This document shows positions 1 to 9,784 of a stretch of 25,678 nucleotides of DNA, piece by piece. Positions within the stretch are counted from its first letter, which is position 1; every line of letters starts with the position of its first letter. This stretch comes from Chara braunii. Its lineage: Eukaryota; Streptophyta; Charophyceae; Charales; Characeae. The stretch lies in the NCBI GenBank assembly GCA_003427395.1, contig BFEA01000314.1, positions 756,559-782,236 on the forward strand, written 5' to 3'. A program made the position numbers and the translations under genes. The notes beneath the pieces were generated by a model. It searched no databases. It worked only from the letters and a program-made list of their open reading frames with translations, and was not told the origin of the DNA.

Positions 1-84
<84 letters not shown>
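1..84. repeat. Poly-A run followed by (CT)n microsatellite at scaffold edge
   Basis: Bases 1-41 are an uninterrupted A run and 45-84 an uninterrupted CT dinucleotide repeat. Their position at the first base of the window, mirrored by a GA repeat at the last bases, suggests that the assembly simply stopped in low-complexity sequence at both ends. Confidence 0.97.
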
Positions 85-87
<3 letters not shown>

Positions 88-540
88 CGGTCATGGCCAT
101 AGCGACGACGGATGGGCGGGCGGCCACAGCACGCGACGACGGACCAGCGGCAGCGATGGCGACGATGGGCAGGAGCAGCAGTGATGGCAATGATGGACCA
201 GCGGCCAAGGCAGTCGATGATGCAGGGGATGAGGGTCACCCAAACTGGCCCTCTCACGAACCAGCGGGGGGGCCAGTTTGGATTTCGAATTTGCCTGCCC
301 CCGCCCTGGCCTCCCCCGACCCACCCCTGGCAGTTCCTGCCAAGACCCGACCCCCCCCTGCAGCCCCTGCCGAACATTATGGCCAAAATGGCCGCGGTAG
401 CGGTCTACCAGAAACACATTCGAGGGGGGCGATTTCACGCTCGGACCGAACGCGTTCAGTCCACGTTCAGCCAAACGTCCGAACACATTTGAATGTTCGG
501 TGGAGGGACTGAACGTGTTCAGCGTGCTACCCAGCTAAGA
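85..540. other. GC-rich segment, no convincing gene
   Basis: This stretch is clearly richer in G and C than the DNA to its right and is open in several frames on both strands (about 93-512 plus, 91-486 minus). The translations are low-complexity, rich in Arg, Pro, Ala and Gly, show no motif I recognise, and overlap one another, which is what GC-rich non-coding DNA produces. I see no splice or start context that would favour one frame. It may be the edge of a transposon leader. Confidence 0.5.
448..520. repeat. Nested inverted repeats (potential cruciform or hairpin)
   Basis: The 15-base arms at 448-462 and 506-520 are reverse complements with one mismatch. Inside the loop a second inverted repeat has perfect 7-base arms, 479-485 (CCGAACA) and 494-500 (TGTTCGG), around an 8-base loop. 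Each outer arm itself contains the near-palindromic core GAACG(C/T)GTTC. The structure is seen directly. Whether it is a protein-binding site, a transposon terminus or an RNA hairpin is unknown. Confidence 0.7.
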
Positions 541-798
541 AGGACTCAAGAGGCCTAGCAAAATGGTCATGAAAAGCACGGGAAGAGACCGCGTGAGAAT
601 GAGTATGGGAAACCTAAGAAGAGGTTGGGGGCGTTGAATGGGGCCAAATACGGGAGAGGTCAGCAAAAGGCAAAGAGAATGGGCGAGCTAAGAATGAGGC
701 CAATAAGAGGAACAAACCAGACTTGAAAAACGACTAACCTGAGCAGGCACAAGGCCAGGAAAGAGGGGAGCATCGCACTTAAGTGGGGGGAAAAGGTG

Positions 799-893
799 GC
801 CAGATACACGAACTGCACGAGCTAAAAAATCGATTATATGATGCATTAAGAATGGTCAGAAACACGGGATTGCACGGGCCAAAAAGTTGATTG
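799..893 (+). repeat. Diverged short tandem duplication (about 55-bp step)
   Basis: The segment around 799-837 (GGCCAGATACACGAACTGCA and following bases) recurs in diverged form at about 854-893 (GGTCAGAAACACGGGATTGC and following), including a shared AAAAA(A/G)TYGATT end. It is a local duplication of unknown origin. Confidence 0.55.
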
Positions 894-1635
894 TTGGGAT
901 GACTCGAGCTTGAGAAAGAAGCACATACTACATGAGCCAGAAGACGGACAACAGAGGAAAGACATAAGGGAAAGATTGAGAAATGAACCCTGGCAAGCTA
1001 ACCACCTATCGTATCTCACTCCGCCGCCCTTATCTACCTTTCCCCAAGCCGCTTCCCCCATTAACCACTGACTGATGCGCGATGAGGACATCGGGAATGA
1101 GTGTGGGGAATATGTTGGGACCGGTGGGTCCCGAAACAAGTCTTGACCTTTGAGAAGTGGTATATGGCAGAATTGTGCAGAACAGAGAAAACTGGAGGCA
1201 AAAGAGATAGGAAGGATGGAAGGCTAAGGCATAAGTGTCGGCGCTTAGGGGCCTAGAGAATGCCCTAGGCCGCCAGAATCACTGGACCAAGTAGAGATTA
1301 GTAGAATAGCAAGCGGTGAAGAGCCGCAAGAGAATAGTAAAGGCGCCCTTCTTCCAAAAGAAGAAGGACCGCCAGTAATGAGCTGGTGTGAGCGCCGCAG
1401 AAAGAAAGGAGTCAAGGAAATCAAAAAAATAGTATTGGGTCACCCACACATAAGAACGCAACATGGGGCCAAGAAGGTCACCGGAGTACGGCATAAGACG
1501 AGTCAAAGGGCCATGAGTCAAGTGAAAGGCCGCGACCGAAAATACTGGTGTGCGTGGAACACGGAAATAAACTAGAAATGAGGCAGCCATGGGGCGGAAA
1601 ATGCCAAGAGAAACCAGGACACCACGAGGAAATAT

Positions 1636-2120
1636 GTCGGGGATCATATGGAACTAAGCAAAAATAATGGCATTTTGGGTCAAGTACTGGTGGGACCACC
1701 GGCGGGACAAGTGTCGGCGGACTCATCGGCGGAATAAGTGTCGGGGATTAGCGTGGGACAAGTGGCGGGGACGTGTGATATCCCAAGGAAAAGTTGCGGA
1801 GGACCATGAGGAAAATATGCCAAAGCAAGATGTGTCATCAAGATTAAGATCTAGACGACCAAGAATATTAGCACACTAGCGCAAGCGCTCCTGGAGGCAA
1901 ACGGGGGGGCCAAAAGAGAAAAGAAAGCAAAAAAAAAGTAAGGGAAGTGGCATGGCAGCAATCTAAAATATCTCGGATTAACTACCTTGAGGAAAATGGA
2001 TCCTAGAGAGGCTTTATGTGAAAAATAGGCTCCCGAGAGAAAATCGGAGTAAATAGGGTCATAGTTTGGAAAAGAGAAAAGCAAAAGGAGGCTCCCATGT
2101 GCATGGGGGCGCTTCAATTG
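1636..2120 (+). repeat. Diverged direct repeat, copy 1
   Basis: Successive landmarks here recur in the same order in the segment starting at 2936: GTCGGGGA followed by an AAAAATA-rich stretch, a GGCGGGG block, GTCATCAAGAT, an ATATCTCGGA block, and AAAATCGGAG with a nearby GGGG-rich tail. Offsets between matching landmarks run from about 1280 to 1300 bases, so both copies have gained small indels. The copies are old. No protein product is evident from either. Confidence 0.6.
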
Positions 2121-2375
2121 CATTCCGATATATAACGAACTGTACCTTGAGCATGGGAAGGGTCAAAACTAAGAGGAATGACCTAGAGAAGGCCTCAACA
2201 GCTAGTTGACACTTGACATGCTAGAAACAGAAAGAGAGAGAGAAAGAAAAACAAGAAAAGAAAAAAGTGGGAGAATAAGACAAGGGAGTGAGAGAGAGTA
2301 AGTGAATTGGTCATCAGTAGAGACTGGCACAAGTAGGGACTCGAAGGCCCCTATTATTCGGAATTGGAGGGAAAA

Positions 2376-2398
2376 NAAAAAAAAAAAAAAAAAAAAAA
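2376..2398. repeat. Assembly N followed by poly-A run
   Basis: A single N at 2376 sits inside an A run (A on both sides, then A to 2398). This is an uncertain homopolymer length or a closed gap rather than biology. Confidence 0.9.
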
Positions 2399-2759
2399 GA
2401 CCTTAACGGTAAAAAACATCGACTTGGGAAGATGTATTCATGACCAGATACATCCTGGGATATGACGGTTGCAAAGTATCTTCATTTTTTTTTTATTTTG
2501 CAGAAAAAATCTATAAAAATCAAGGACTTATGCAACCGAGATGCAACGGATTGCATGAGGGAAGGAAAACACATGTTTTAGATGCAACCGGGGTCAATAT
2601 TGAGTTGATGCACTTGGAATTGACCGTTTTATTTTTTTTTTTCAATTTAGGGCAAGTTGTGGGGCCATGAGGCTAGGAAAAAGTTAATTTGGCAGTCCAA
2701 GAAATAACGGATTGCATGGGGGTGCCTAGGCCAAAAGGAAAAAGGGTTTTGACTCACCC

Positions 2760-2782
2760 AAAACACTAGAAAATAGTGTTTT
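2760..2782. repeat. Perfect 9-bp stem-loop
   Basis: AAAACACTA at 2760-2768 and TAGTGTTTT at 2774-2782 are perfect reverse complements around a 5-base loop. There is no associated gene, so calling it a terminator or an RNA element would be speculation. Confidence 0.6.
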
Positions 2783-2935
2783 TGGCTTGGGCGAACAAAG
2801 ATGGTAAATGGGGTCGTGAGATGATGAATCTCATGGCCTAGAATATTCGTGGCATGAGGCCCATGGGAAAGAAGAAATTGGGGTTATCAGGGACAAGGAA
2901 GTCCCAAATAAAAATGGAACGTCACCGGGAACGAT

Positions 2936-3400
2936 GTCGGGGACTAGATGGGCCCAAATAAAAATAGTTGAAATTTGGGGCATGCGTCGGCGGGATCACC
3001 GTCGGTCCGTCAGGACTATAATATAGAACTGGAATGGGAGAGTGGCGGGGACTTGAGTGGTCCCGAGGAAACCATGAACTAGCAAAGGGGAGGAATGTGC
3101 AAGCGAGTAGCGTCGTCAAGATCAAAATCTTGACGGTGAAAAATATTAGTCAACGTGAGTGCAAAACTGAATAAGCCTAGAGAGAGGGTGTTAGGAGACA
3201 AAAATGAGAGAAAAAGGGTGGAGGGACTGCCTAGCAGTCGAAGACATCTCGGACTAGCAAGGCACAAGAAAATAGAGCCCCAATGGTCTCTATGCAAAAA
3301 ATAAGCTGCCAAGGAAAAATCGGAGCAAAAGGGGGTTCAAAATTGAGAAAACGGAGACAAACCGGAGCCCCCATAAGTCTAGGGCTCCATTATTGTAATC
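2936..3400 (+). repeat. Diverged direct repeat, copy 2
   Basis: This is the partner of the segment at 1636-2120, with the same landmark order (GTCGGGGA, GGCGGGGACTTG, GTCGTCAAGAT, CATCTCGGACTA, AAAATCGGAGCAAA). The divergence is substantial, with many substitutions and short indels. It could be two members of one unrecognised repeat family or an old segmental duplication. Confidence 0.6.
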
Positions 3401-4143
3401 CGAGTTGCAACGAGCAACTGCTGGGCATGAATCTAGCCATGAATGAGGTTCTAAGGCCTGGAAAAAAAAATAACAGCAGCTTGACACTTGTCACAACAAA
3501 AATAAAACAAAGGAGAGAAAAATGAGAGAAAAATAAGGAAGGATGAGACAAAAGAAGAGAAAAGTGTGGAGGAAAATGTATTTGTCAATTGGGACTGACC
3601 CATTAGGGATTGACAGGTCCTTACTGTGACCTCATCCCTCTAGATTTTGTGGAGGGCAATCCGGATTGTAGTGATAATGCCTTTGGGGCATTATCTCAGC
3701 AAACTCTGAATTAAAAAGGACAAAAATGAGAAAAAATGCAAAAAAGAGTTGACCGTTTTTTTTTTGAATCATGAAACTGAGATCAGATCTCATGGAGAAG
3801 AGAATGTGGCCGTTTTTTTTTTGCCAGCTCAAACGGCCAACTCCGGAATGAGTTGACAGCCAAAAATGGAAAAAAAATAGAAGAGGGAAAAAGAAAAAAC
3901 TGCGCATTTGACCCAAAAAGGAGGCCAGATGCACCAAAAATTAAAAAAGTGAACTTAGAGGCTCAAAATTCAAGCAAGGACCACTTGGGGGTAGCTCGGA
4001 ATAATGTTGGCCTTGGATCTCAGCCAGATCTAAGATTGAGATGGCACCAAGATGTGGACAAATATCGCGGTCTACCCAAAATGGGTTAGAAACAACAAAA
4101 ATCGAGAAAAAAGGCTTACAAGGCATTTTCCTTTCAATCGAGG

Positions 4144-4176
4144 CTGCCCCTTGGGCATTTGGATTCAAAGGGGCAG
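4144..4176. repeat. Perfect 9-bp inverted repeat
   Basis: CTGCCCCTT at 4144-4152 and AAGGGGCAG at 4168-4176 are perfect reverse complements separated by 15 bases. Function is unknown. Confidence 0.55.
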
Positions 4177-4340
4177 CATTTGGAAAAGGAAAAGAGGTTT
4201 GAGGAGACCCAAAAGGCAGTCCGAGTTGATACCAACCACTCGGACTACATATACTTGGCCAAAATGAGGCTCAGATGCCCCCGGAGAGGCCTAGTGGTGG
4301 ATATTGGCCTTGGGGTACCTCGATTCACTTGGAATCACAA

Positions 4341-4847
4341 GGGGAGGCCCTTAGGCTGACCGGTGCACCAGTTTCAGCCTACATAAGTTGAAGAGGTAAT
4401 CCACTGCACTCACATTTGCATGAGGAGTGCCCATGCTGCCCAAGTAAGTCCATAGGAGCACTCTACTCACTTGCAGTGAGAGGAGGGGAACCGTTGCCAG
4501 TTTAGAGACTAAAAGGAGACTGTGGGCTAATAGGGGCAGCCATAGGAGCTGATCTGAGTGGTGGTGGCCCAAGGAGGTGGTCCGTCATAGCCCCCAGCCT
4601 GTGGGAAAGCGAGAGAGGCTTGGAGGAGCCCATTCAACCCTCCTAAAGAGGAGGACTCCATAGCCATGGTAGTGGGAGCTTGACATAGCCAGGGGAGACT
4701 GAAAGAGAAAAAAGATGCGGGTTTGAAGAAGAAGAGAGTCATAATTAAGGTGACAAATGTGCAAGGAAGGAAGAGGTTTCATCAAAACTGATTTTCAACA
4801 CCAAGAGAATATAGGAGAGGTGAGTGGAAACAAGGAGGAGAAACTTC
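4341..4847. other. Intergenic DNA, nothing recognised
   Basis: Mixed-composition sequence between the purine-rich block and the CTT tract. Open frames are short and overlapping, and no domain, RNA gene or clear repeat was seen. Confidence 0.5.
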
Positions 4848-5045
4848 TTCTTCTTCTTTTTGTTTTTTTTTCTTCTTATTCTTCTTTCTCTTCTTCCTTT
4901 TCTTCCTCTTCTTCTTGTTCTTTTTCTTCTTCTTCTTCTTCTTTTTTTTGTTTCTTCCTCTCAATTTTCTTTTTCCTCCTCTCCTTCTTCCTAATCTTCT
5001 GCTTCTTTTTCATCTCCTTCTCTCTCCCCTCTCCTCATTTTTTTT
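4848..5045. repeat. Imperfect (CTT)n / polypyrimidine microsatellite
   Basis: About 200 bases composed almost only of C and T on the plus strand, dominated by CTT and TTTTCTTC units. It gives Ser/Phe-only or Lys-only translations, so the open frames across it are not genes. It directly precedes the 91-bp tandem array. Confidence 0.93.
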
Positions 5046-5096
5046 CTCCCTCCATGGCTAAAGCTTCCCAAATGCAGGGAAGAAGTAGGAAGTAGT

Positions 5097-7560
5097 TCTC
5101 ATTTGTGCATTTCAGTCCTTTCTCCACTTGGTGATGTGTCGTTTCTTCTTAGTTGCTTTTATAGTTTCACACATGTGTATGCTCTAGTCTCACTTGTGCA
5201 GTTCAGTCTTTTTTCCACTTGGTGATGTACCGGTTATTCCTAGTTTCTTCCATAGCTTTACACATGTGCATGCTTCAGTCTCACTTGTGTAGTTCACTCC
5301 TTTCTCCACTTGGTGATGTGTCGGCTCTTCTTAGTTGCTTTCATAGATTCACATATGTGTATGCTCTAGTCTCACTTGTGCAGTTCAGTCCTTTCTCCAC
5401 TTGGTGATATACCGGTTCTTCCTAGTTCCTTCCATAGCTTCACACATGTGTATGCTTTAGTCTCACTTGTACAGTTCAATCCTTTCTTCACTTGGTGATG
5501 TATACAGGTTCTTCCTAGTTGCTTTCATAGCTTCACACATGTGTATGTTCTAGTTTTACTTGTGCAGTTCAATCTTTCCCTCACTTGGTGATGTGTCGGT
5601 TCTTCCTAGTTGCTTCCACAGCTTCACACATGTGTATGCTCTAATTTAACTTCTACAGCCCAGTCCTTTCTCCAACTGGTGATGTGTTGGTTCTTCCTAG
5701 TTACTTCCATAGCTTCACACATATGTATGCTCTAGTCTCACTTTTGCAATTCAGTTATTTCCCCACTTGCTGATGTGTCGGTTCTTCCTAGTTGCTTCCG
5801 TAGCTTCACACATGTGTACACTGTAGTCTCACTTGTGCAGTTCAATCTTTTTTCCATTTGGTGATGTGATGGTTCTCCCTAGTTGCTTCCATAGCTTCAC
5901 ACATGTGTATGCTCTAGTCTCACTTGTGCAGTTCAGTCCTATTTGCACTTGGTGATGTGACGGTTCTTTCCAGTTGCTTCTATAGCTTCACACATGTGTA
6001 TGCTCTAGTCTCACTTGTGCAATTCAATCCTTTCTCCACTCGGTGATGTGTCGGTTCTTCCAAGTTGCTTTCATAGCTTCACAAATATCTATGCTTTAAT
6101 CTCACGTGTGCAGTTCAGTCATTTCTTCACTTGGTGATGTGTCGATTCTTCCTAGTTGCTTCCACAGCTTCACACATCTGTATGCTTTAGTGTCCCTTCT
6201 GCACTTCAGTCCTTTCTCCACTTAGTGATGTGTCGGTTCTTTCTAGTTGTTTCCATAGCTTCACACATGTGTATGCTTTAATCTCACTTGTACAGTTAAG
6301 TCCTTTCTCCACTAGGGGATGTGTCGGTTCTTCCTAGTTGTTTTCATAGCTTCACACATGTACATGAGTTAGTCTCACTTGTGTAGTTCAGTCCTTTCTT
6401 CACTTGGTGATGTATCGGTTCTTCCTATGCTTCCATAGTTGCTTCCATAGTTTCACACATGTGTATGCTTCAGTCTCACTTGTGAAGTTCAGTCTTTTCT
6501 CCACTTGGTGATGTGTCGGTTCTTTCTAGTTGTTTCCATAGCTTCACACATGTGTATGCTCTAGTCTCACTTGTGCAGTTCAATCCTTTCTCCACTTGGG
6601 TATGTGTCGGTACTTCCTAGTTGCTTTCGTAGCTTCACACATGTGTATGCTGTAGTCTCACTTATGCAGTTCAGTCCTTTCTCCACTTGGTGATGTATCG
6701 ATTTTTCCTAGTTCCTTCCATAGTTGCACACATGTGATGCTCTAGTCTCACTTATGCAGTTCAGTCATTTTTCCACTTGGTGATGTGTTGGTTCTTCCTA
6801 GTTGCTTTCATAGCTCCACACATGTGTATGCTCTAGTCTCACTTGTGCAGTTCAACCTTTTCTCCACTCGGTGATGTGTCGGTTCTTCCTAGTTGCTTCC
6901 ATAGCTTCACACATGTGTATGCTCTTGTATCACTTGTGCAATTCAGTGTTTTCTCCACTTGGTGATGTGTGGGGTCTTTTCCTAGTTGCTTCCATAGCTT
7001 CACACATGTGTATGCTCTAGTCTTACTTGCGTAGTTTTGTTCTTTCTCCACTTGGTGATGTGTCGGTTCTTCCTAGTTGCTTTCATAGCTTCGCACATGT
7101 GTATGCTATAGTCTCACTTCAGCAGTTCAGTCCTTTCTCCACTCGGTGATGTACTGGTTCCTTCCTAGTTGCTTCTATAGCTCACATGTGTGTATGTTGT
7201 AGTCTCGTTTGTGCAAGTTCAGTCTTTCTTCACTTGGTGATGTGTCGGTTCTTTCCTAGATGCTTCCAAAAGTCACATGTATGTATGATGTAGTCTCACT
7301 TGTGCAAGTTCAGTCTTTCCTCACTTGGTGATGTGCCGTTTTTTTTCCTCGTTGCTTTCATAGTTCGCATGTATGTATACTGTAGTTTCAATTGTGTAAT
7401 TTCAGTCTTTATTCACTTGGTGATGTGTCGGTTCTTTCCTAATTGCTTTCATAGCTCACATGTATGTATATTGTAGTTTCATTTGTGCAAGTTCAGTTTT
7501 TCTTCACTTGGTGATGTACAACTTTTCTTAATTACTTCCATAGTTCACATGTATGTATGT
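5097..7560. repeat. Tandem array, about 27 copies of a 91-bp satellite unit
   Basis: The motif TTGGTGATGTGTCGGTTCTT recurs every 91 bases: for example starts at 5128, 5219, 5310, 5401, 5492, then 5767, 5858, 5949, and on to about 7509. I count about 27 units, with a few steps of 90, 92 or 93 and one of 101 near 6404-6505, where a CTTCCATAG segment is duplicated. Each typical unit also carries CTTCACACATGTGTATGC, with the palindrome ACACATGTGT at its centre, and CTCACTTGTGCAGTTCAGTC. Units after about 7160 are more diverged (for example CACATGTATGTA). Because 91 is not a multiple of three, no frame is kept from unit to unit, so it is non-coding. A minisatellite or satellite block of unknown role. 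Confidence 0.97.
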
Positions 7561-7702
7561 TGATCTGCTGCAGATTCCCGCTGTTGGCTGGCCAAGCCAG
7601 TCTGCTGTTGCTGCTGAAAACCATTGGATAATCTCCCGGAGCAAACGCCGGCCCGGAACATGATAGGACTCCGATGCGGTCGGGGGCCACCAGTGGCCAA
7701 CA
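7561..7702 (-). other. Sequence between Gag stop and satellite array
   Basis: After the TAG, the minus strand stays open in more than one frame up to the satellite edge, but nothing in the translation is recognisable. The breakpoint with the tandem array is near 7560, where the CATGTATGTATG satellite tail gives way to unique DNA. Confidence 0.4.
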
Positions 7703-9784
7703 CTACCGAAGTAGGGGAATGGGGGTTGTGACTTCACAGACCCGATATCCTTGGCATAGATAGATGGCCTGCAGATTCTGTAGGTCGTCTGAGTTTATTT
7801 TCCTAACTTCACTAAGAGCCCAAACAATGCCCGAAGAAGGCAAGTCAGGGCAAATGAAGACGGAATGAAACCAAACTTTATGCAGGTCTTCCATAGAGTG
7901 TAGAAAAAGGGTCCACCGAGTTACATCGACATCCGACACCGTTTGGGCCACCAAATACAGGACTGAATTTCTTGGCTCTCCCACCCCTAGGAAAATTTTT
8001 CTACAACCGGGACGGCTGCGTGCCTGGGAGAGGGCGGAGAGGATGAGCTGGAGGCGCTCGGCCATAGGGAGAGTAAAGTCCTCCAGGTGGTAGTGGACGA
8101 CCTCGCGGAGGTTGAGGTCGTCGCTATGGTCACCCTCTGGCGACAACGGGGCAACAACGTCTTGCTTACTGTACTCGAGCGCGCTGAAGCGGCGCGAGAA
8201 GTGGCAGCCCTGTTGCGCGGAACGGCGGGGGCGTCCACGGAAAGGAGAACGGCGCTGGGAAGTGCCGTGAGAGAAGGAGAGGGCATAACCAGTACGCTGA
8301 GGCTGGGAGGAGGAAGTGTATTGAAGGCGGACCCGCATCCGCTGATGGTTCCTGACGGCCTCGTAAGCCTGCGGGGCCGATGTGAACTCGTACCGCCATA
8401 AGTCGGAGTACTCAAGGGGAAGGCTCGCCAAGAAACGATCGATAAGGGCAGCCTCGGGAAGGAACGCCACATCACAAATGAGGCGGGCGTCCTGAAAGGC
8501 CTGGATGAGGCGATCCAGGCTGGTAGCGCCACCAGAGCCGGGCCAACGTGTAGTGACGACACGCTCGAAGGCGTCAGTCACGTCATGTCGGGCTCTGAAG
8601 CGATCCTCGAGGAACGCCTGGAAATCCATGAAGGTCGGAGTCCGACCCGCACGAAGGGAGAAGGCATAAAAATCCTCCCAGGCGTCAAAAGGACCGCCAC
8701 GCAGGCGCGTGGAGAGGTGAGTCACCCACGTGTCGGGTGGGGCGCCCATTAGCTGGAGCGTGCGGGTGGCAGATTGTAGCCACCGAGACACGTATATGCC
8801 TGTACCGTCATACAAGGCAATGTCCGTCAAGCAGACGAGTGGTGCGCCACCGTTTTGGCGGCGAGGAGAGCGGGGAGCAGAGGCCTGCGCTACGACCGAG
8901 TAAGTCGGCGCAGGTCCTGGAGAAGCGGGTGCAGCTGACTGTCCGCCCGGGCCGCATGGTGGAGCGGCGAGGGGAATAACGACAGGCTGCGAGGGAGCTG
9001 TGGTTGAAGAGGTCGCACCCGCAGAGGGAGTAGGAAGGAGGTAGGATGGGGGTGGAGGGGGTGCAGGGTCGGGGAAGCGAGCCGGCAAGAATGTAAGAGT
9101 AGAGGAAGAAGCGGGTGCGCCCGAAGGCGCGGCCACCTGTGAGCGTGGGGTTGGTTGAAGACGTAAGAGGGTGAGGTCAGCCCAGGTCTGGGCAAGCTCG
9201 TCCTCGAGACGTTGAACGTAGATCGAGCGAGGAATGGCAGGAGGAAGAGTGGGGGAAGTGGACGCCCGAGCGCTGCAGGGCATCCCACAAGGGGGAGAGC
9301 CAGGTAGCACTGCGGTCATGCGAAGGGGAGAGGGAAGCGGGGCACCCAGAAAAGCTGAGACCATGGTAGGGGGTTGTGGTCCCATAGCCATAGTGACCGG
9401 AATCTGGGCGAGTGAGCCCGTAGGGTGAGGGAGGGCCTGGCCTGTGGTGGTCGTCACGCTAGGAGTATGGATGGTCACCAGGATGGTCAGGTCGGGGGCG
9501 GCAGAGGAGGAAGCTCCGCCGTGGCCACCATGTCGGAGGATGGGGGACCCAGACTGAGAGCCAGGAGAAGAGAGAGAGTGGGGAGAGGAAGGACGACCAG
9601 CGTCCTGAAGTTGCCGCAGACCAGCGGCAAGAGTCGCCATCTGCGCCTGTAAGGGCGCAAGGAGGGAGGTGATGAGGGTGTGCAGATCCCCCTGGGGCTG
9701 ATGTCCCTCGTCCGTCGGCACGGGTGTGGAGCCCGATGCCGAGGCCGTCGCCCCTTCGGCGGCTTGTGACACGCCGTCGGCCAT
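7703..9784 (-). CDS. Ty3/gypsy-like Gag ORF with unusual C-terminus
   Basis: An uninterrupted 693-codon frame starting at ATG (9784-9782) and ending at TAG (7705-7703). Residues 1-310 are a Pro/Ser/Ala/Thr-rich region with short coiled-coil-like stretches near 34-62 and 188-210. Residues about 318-485 resemble the retrotransposon Gag capsid domain: an opening around DIALYDGTGIYVSRWL, a W-containing DAWEDFYAF helix, FMDFQAFLEDRF, then a LIQAFQDAR and FLASLP section. In that family the domain builds the cytoplasmic particle that packages element RNA. A basic Arg/Gly/Pro linker follows (about 510-525). I find no CCHC zinc knuckle, no protease and no pol downstream; instead residues about 540-693 form a mixed-composition segment I do not recognise. 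The region downstream runs straight into the 91-bp satellite. Gag assignment is inferred from domain style, without a search. It could be a solo or domesticated Gag, or a chimeric element fragment. Confidence 0.72.
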   Translation of the reverse strand: MADGVSQAAEGATASASGSTPVPTDEGHQPQGDLHTLITSLLAPLQAQMATLAAGLRQLQDAGRPSSPHSLSSPGSQSGSPILRHGGHGGASSSAAPDLTILVTIHTPSVTTTTGQALPHPTGSLAQIPVTMAMGPQPPTMVSAFLGAPLPSPLRMTAVLPGSPPCGMPCSARASTSPTLPPAIPRSIYVQRLEDELAQTWADLTLLRLQPTPRSQVAAPSGAPASSSTLTFLPARFPDPAPPPPPSYLLPTPSAGATSSTTAPSQPVVIPLAAPPCGPGGQSAAPASPGPAPTYSVVAQASAPRSPRRQNGGAPLVCLTDIALYDGTGIYVSRWLQSATRTLQLMGAPPDTWVTHLSTRLRGGPFDAWEDFYAFSLRAGRTPTFMDFQAFLEDRFRARHDVTDAFERVVTTRWPGSGGATSLDRLIQAFQDARLICDVAFLPEAALIDRFLASLPLEYSDLWRYEFTSAPQAYEAVRNHQRMRVRLQYTSSSQPQRTGYALSFSHGTSQRRSPFRGRPRRSAQQGCHFSRRFSALEYSKQDVVAPLSPEGDHSDDLNLREVVHYHLEDFTLPMAERLQLILSALSQARSRPGCRKIFLGVGEPRNSVLYLVAQTVSDVDVTRWTLFLHSMEDLHKVWFHSVFICPDLPSSGIVWALSEVRKINSDDLQNLQAIYLCQGYRVCEVTTPIPLLR

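Larger units (their letters stand above)
541..4340. other. Long purine-rich intergenic DNA, no gene recognised
   Basis: About 3.8 kb in which the plus strand is markedly A/G-rich, with many short GA-rich and AAAAA runs and frequent stop codons in all plus frames. Minus-strand frames are open only for 60-120 codons and translate to Ser, Pro, Leu and Phe-rich low-complexity peptides, as expected from polypyrimidine sequence. No domain or RNA gene was recognised. It holds diverged internal repeats, listed separately, so it is probably old repetitive DNA. Confidence 0.6.

Noticed and set aside
4757-5095. 112-codon plus-strand frame rich in Ser and Phe, and Lys-rich minus-strand frame
   Set aside because: Both are translations of the (CTT)n tract; composition is purely that of the repeat.
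6839-7051. Minus-strand frame with repeated AYTCVKLWKQLG blocks
   Set aside because: It lies inside the 91-bp array. The unit is not a multiple of three, so the frame cannot persist, and the repeated peptide is only the DNA repeat read over two units.
5097-7560. CRISPR-like array
   Set aside because: The repeat is contiguous over the whole 91-bp unit with no unique spacers, no cas genes are present, and the context is eukaryotic.
7987-8562. 191-codon frame overlapping the Gag ORF on the same strand
   Set aside because: It is a shadow of the longer Gag frame in GC-rich DNA, with Ser/Arg/Pro-rich low-complexity translation and no motif.
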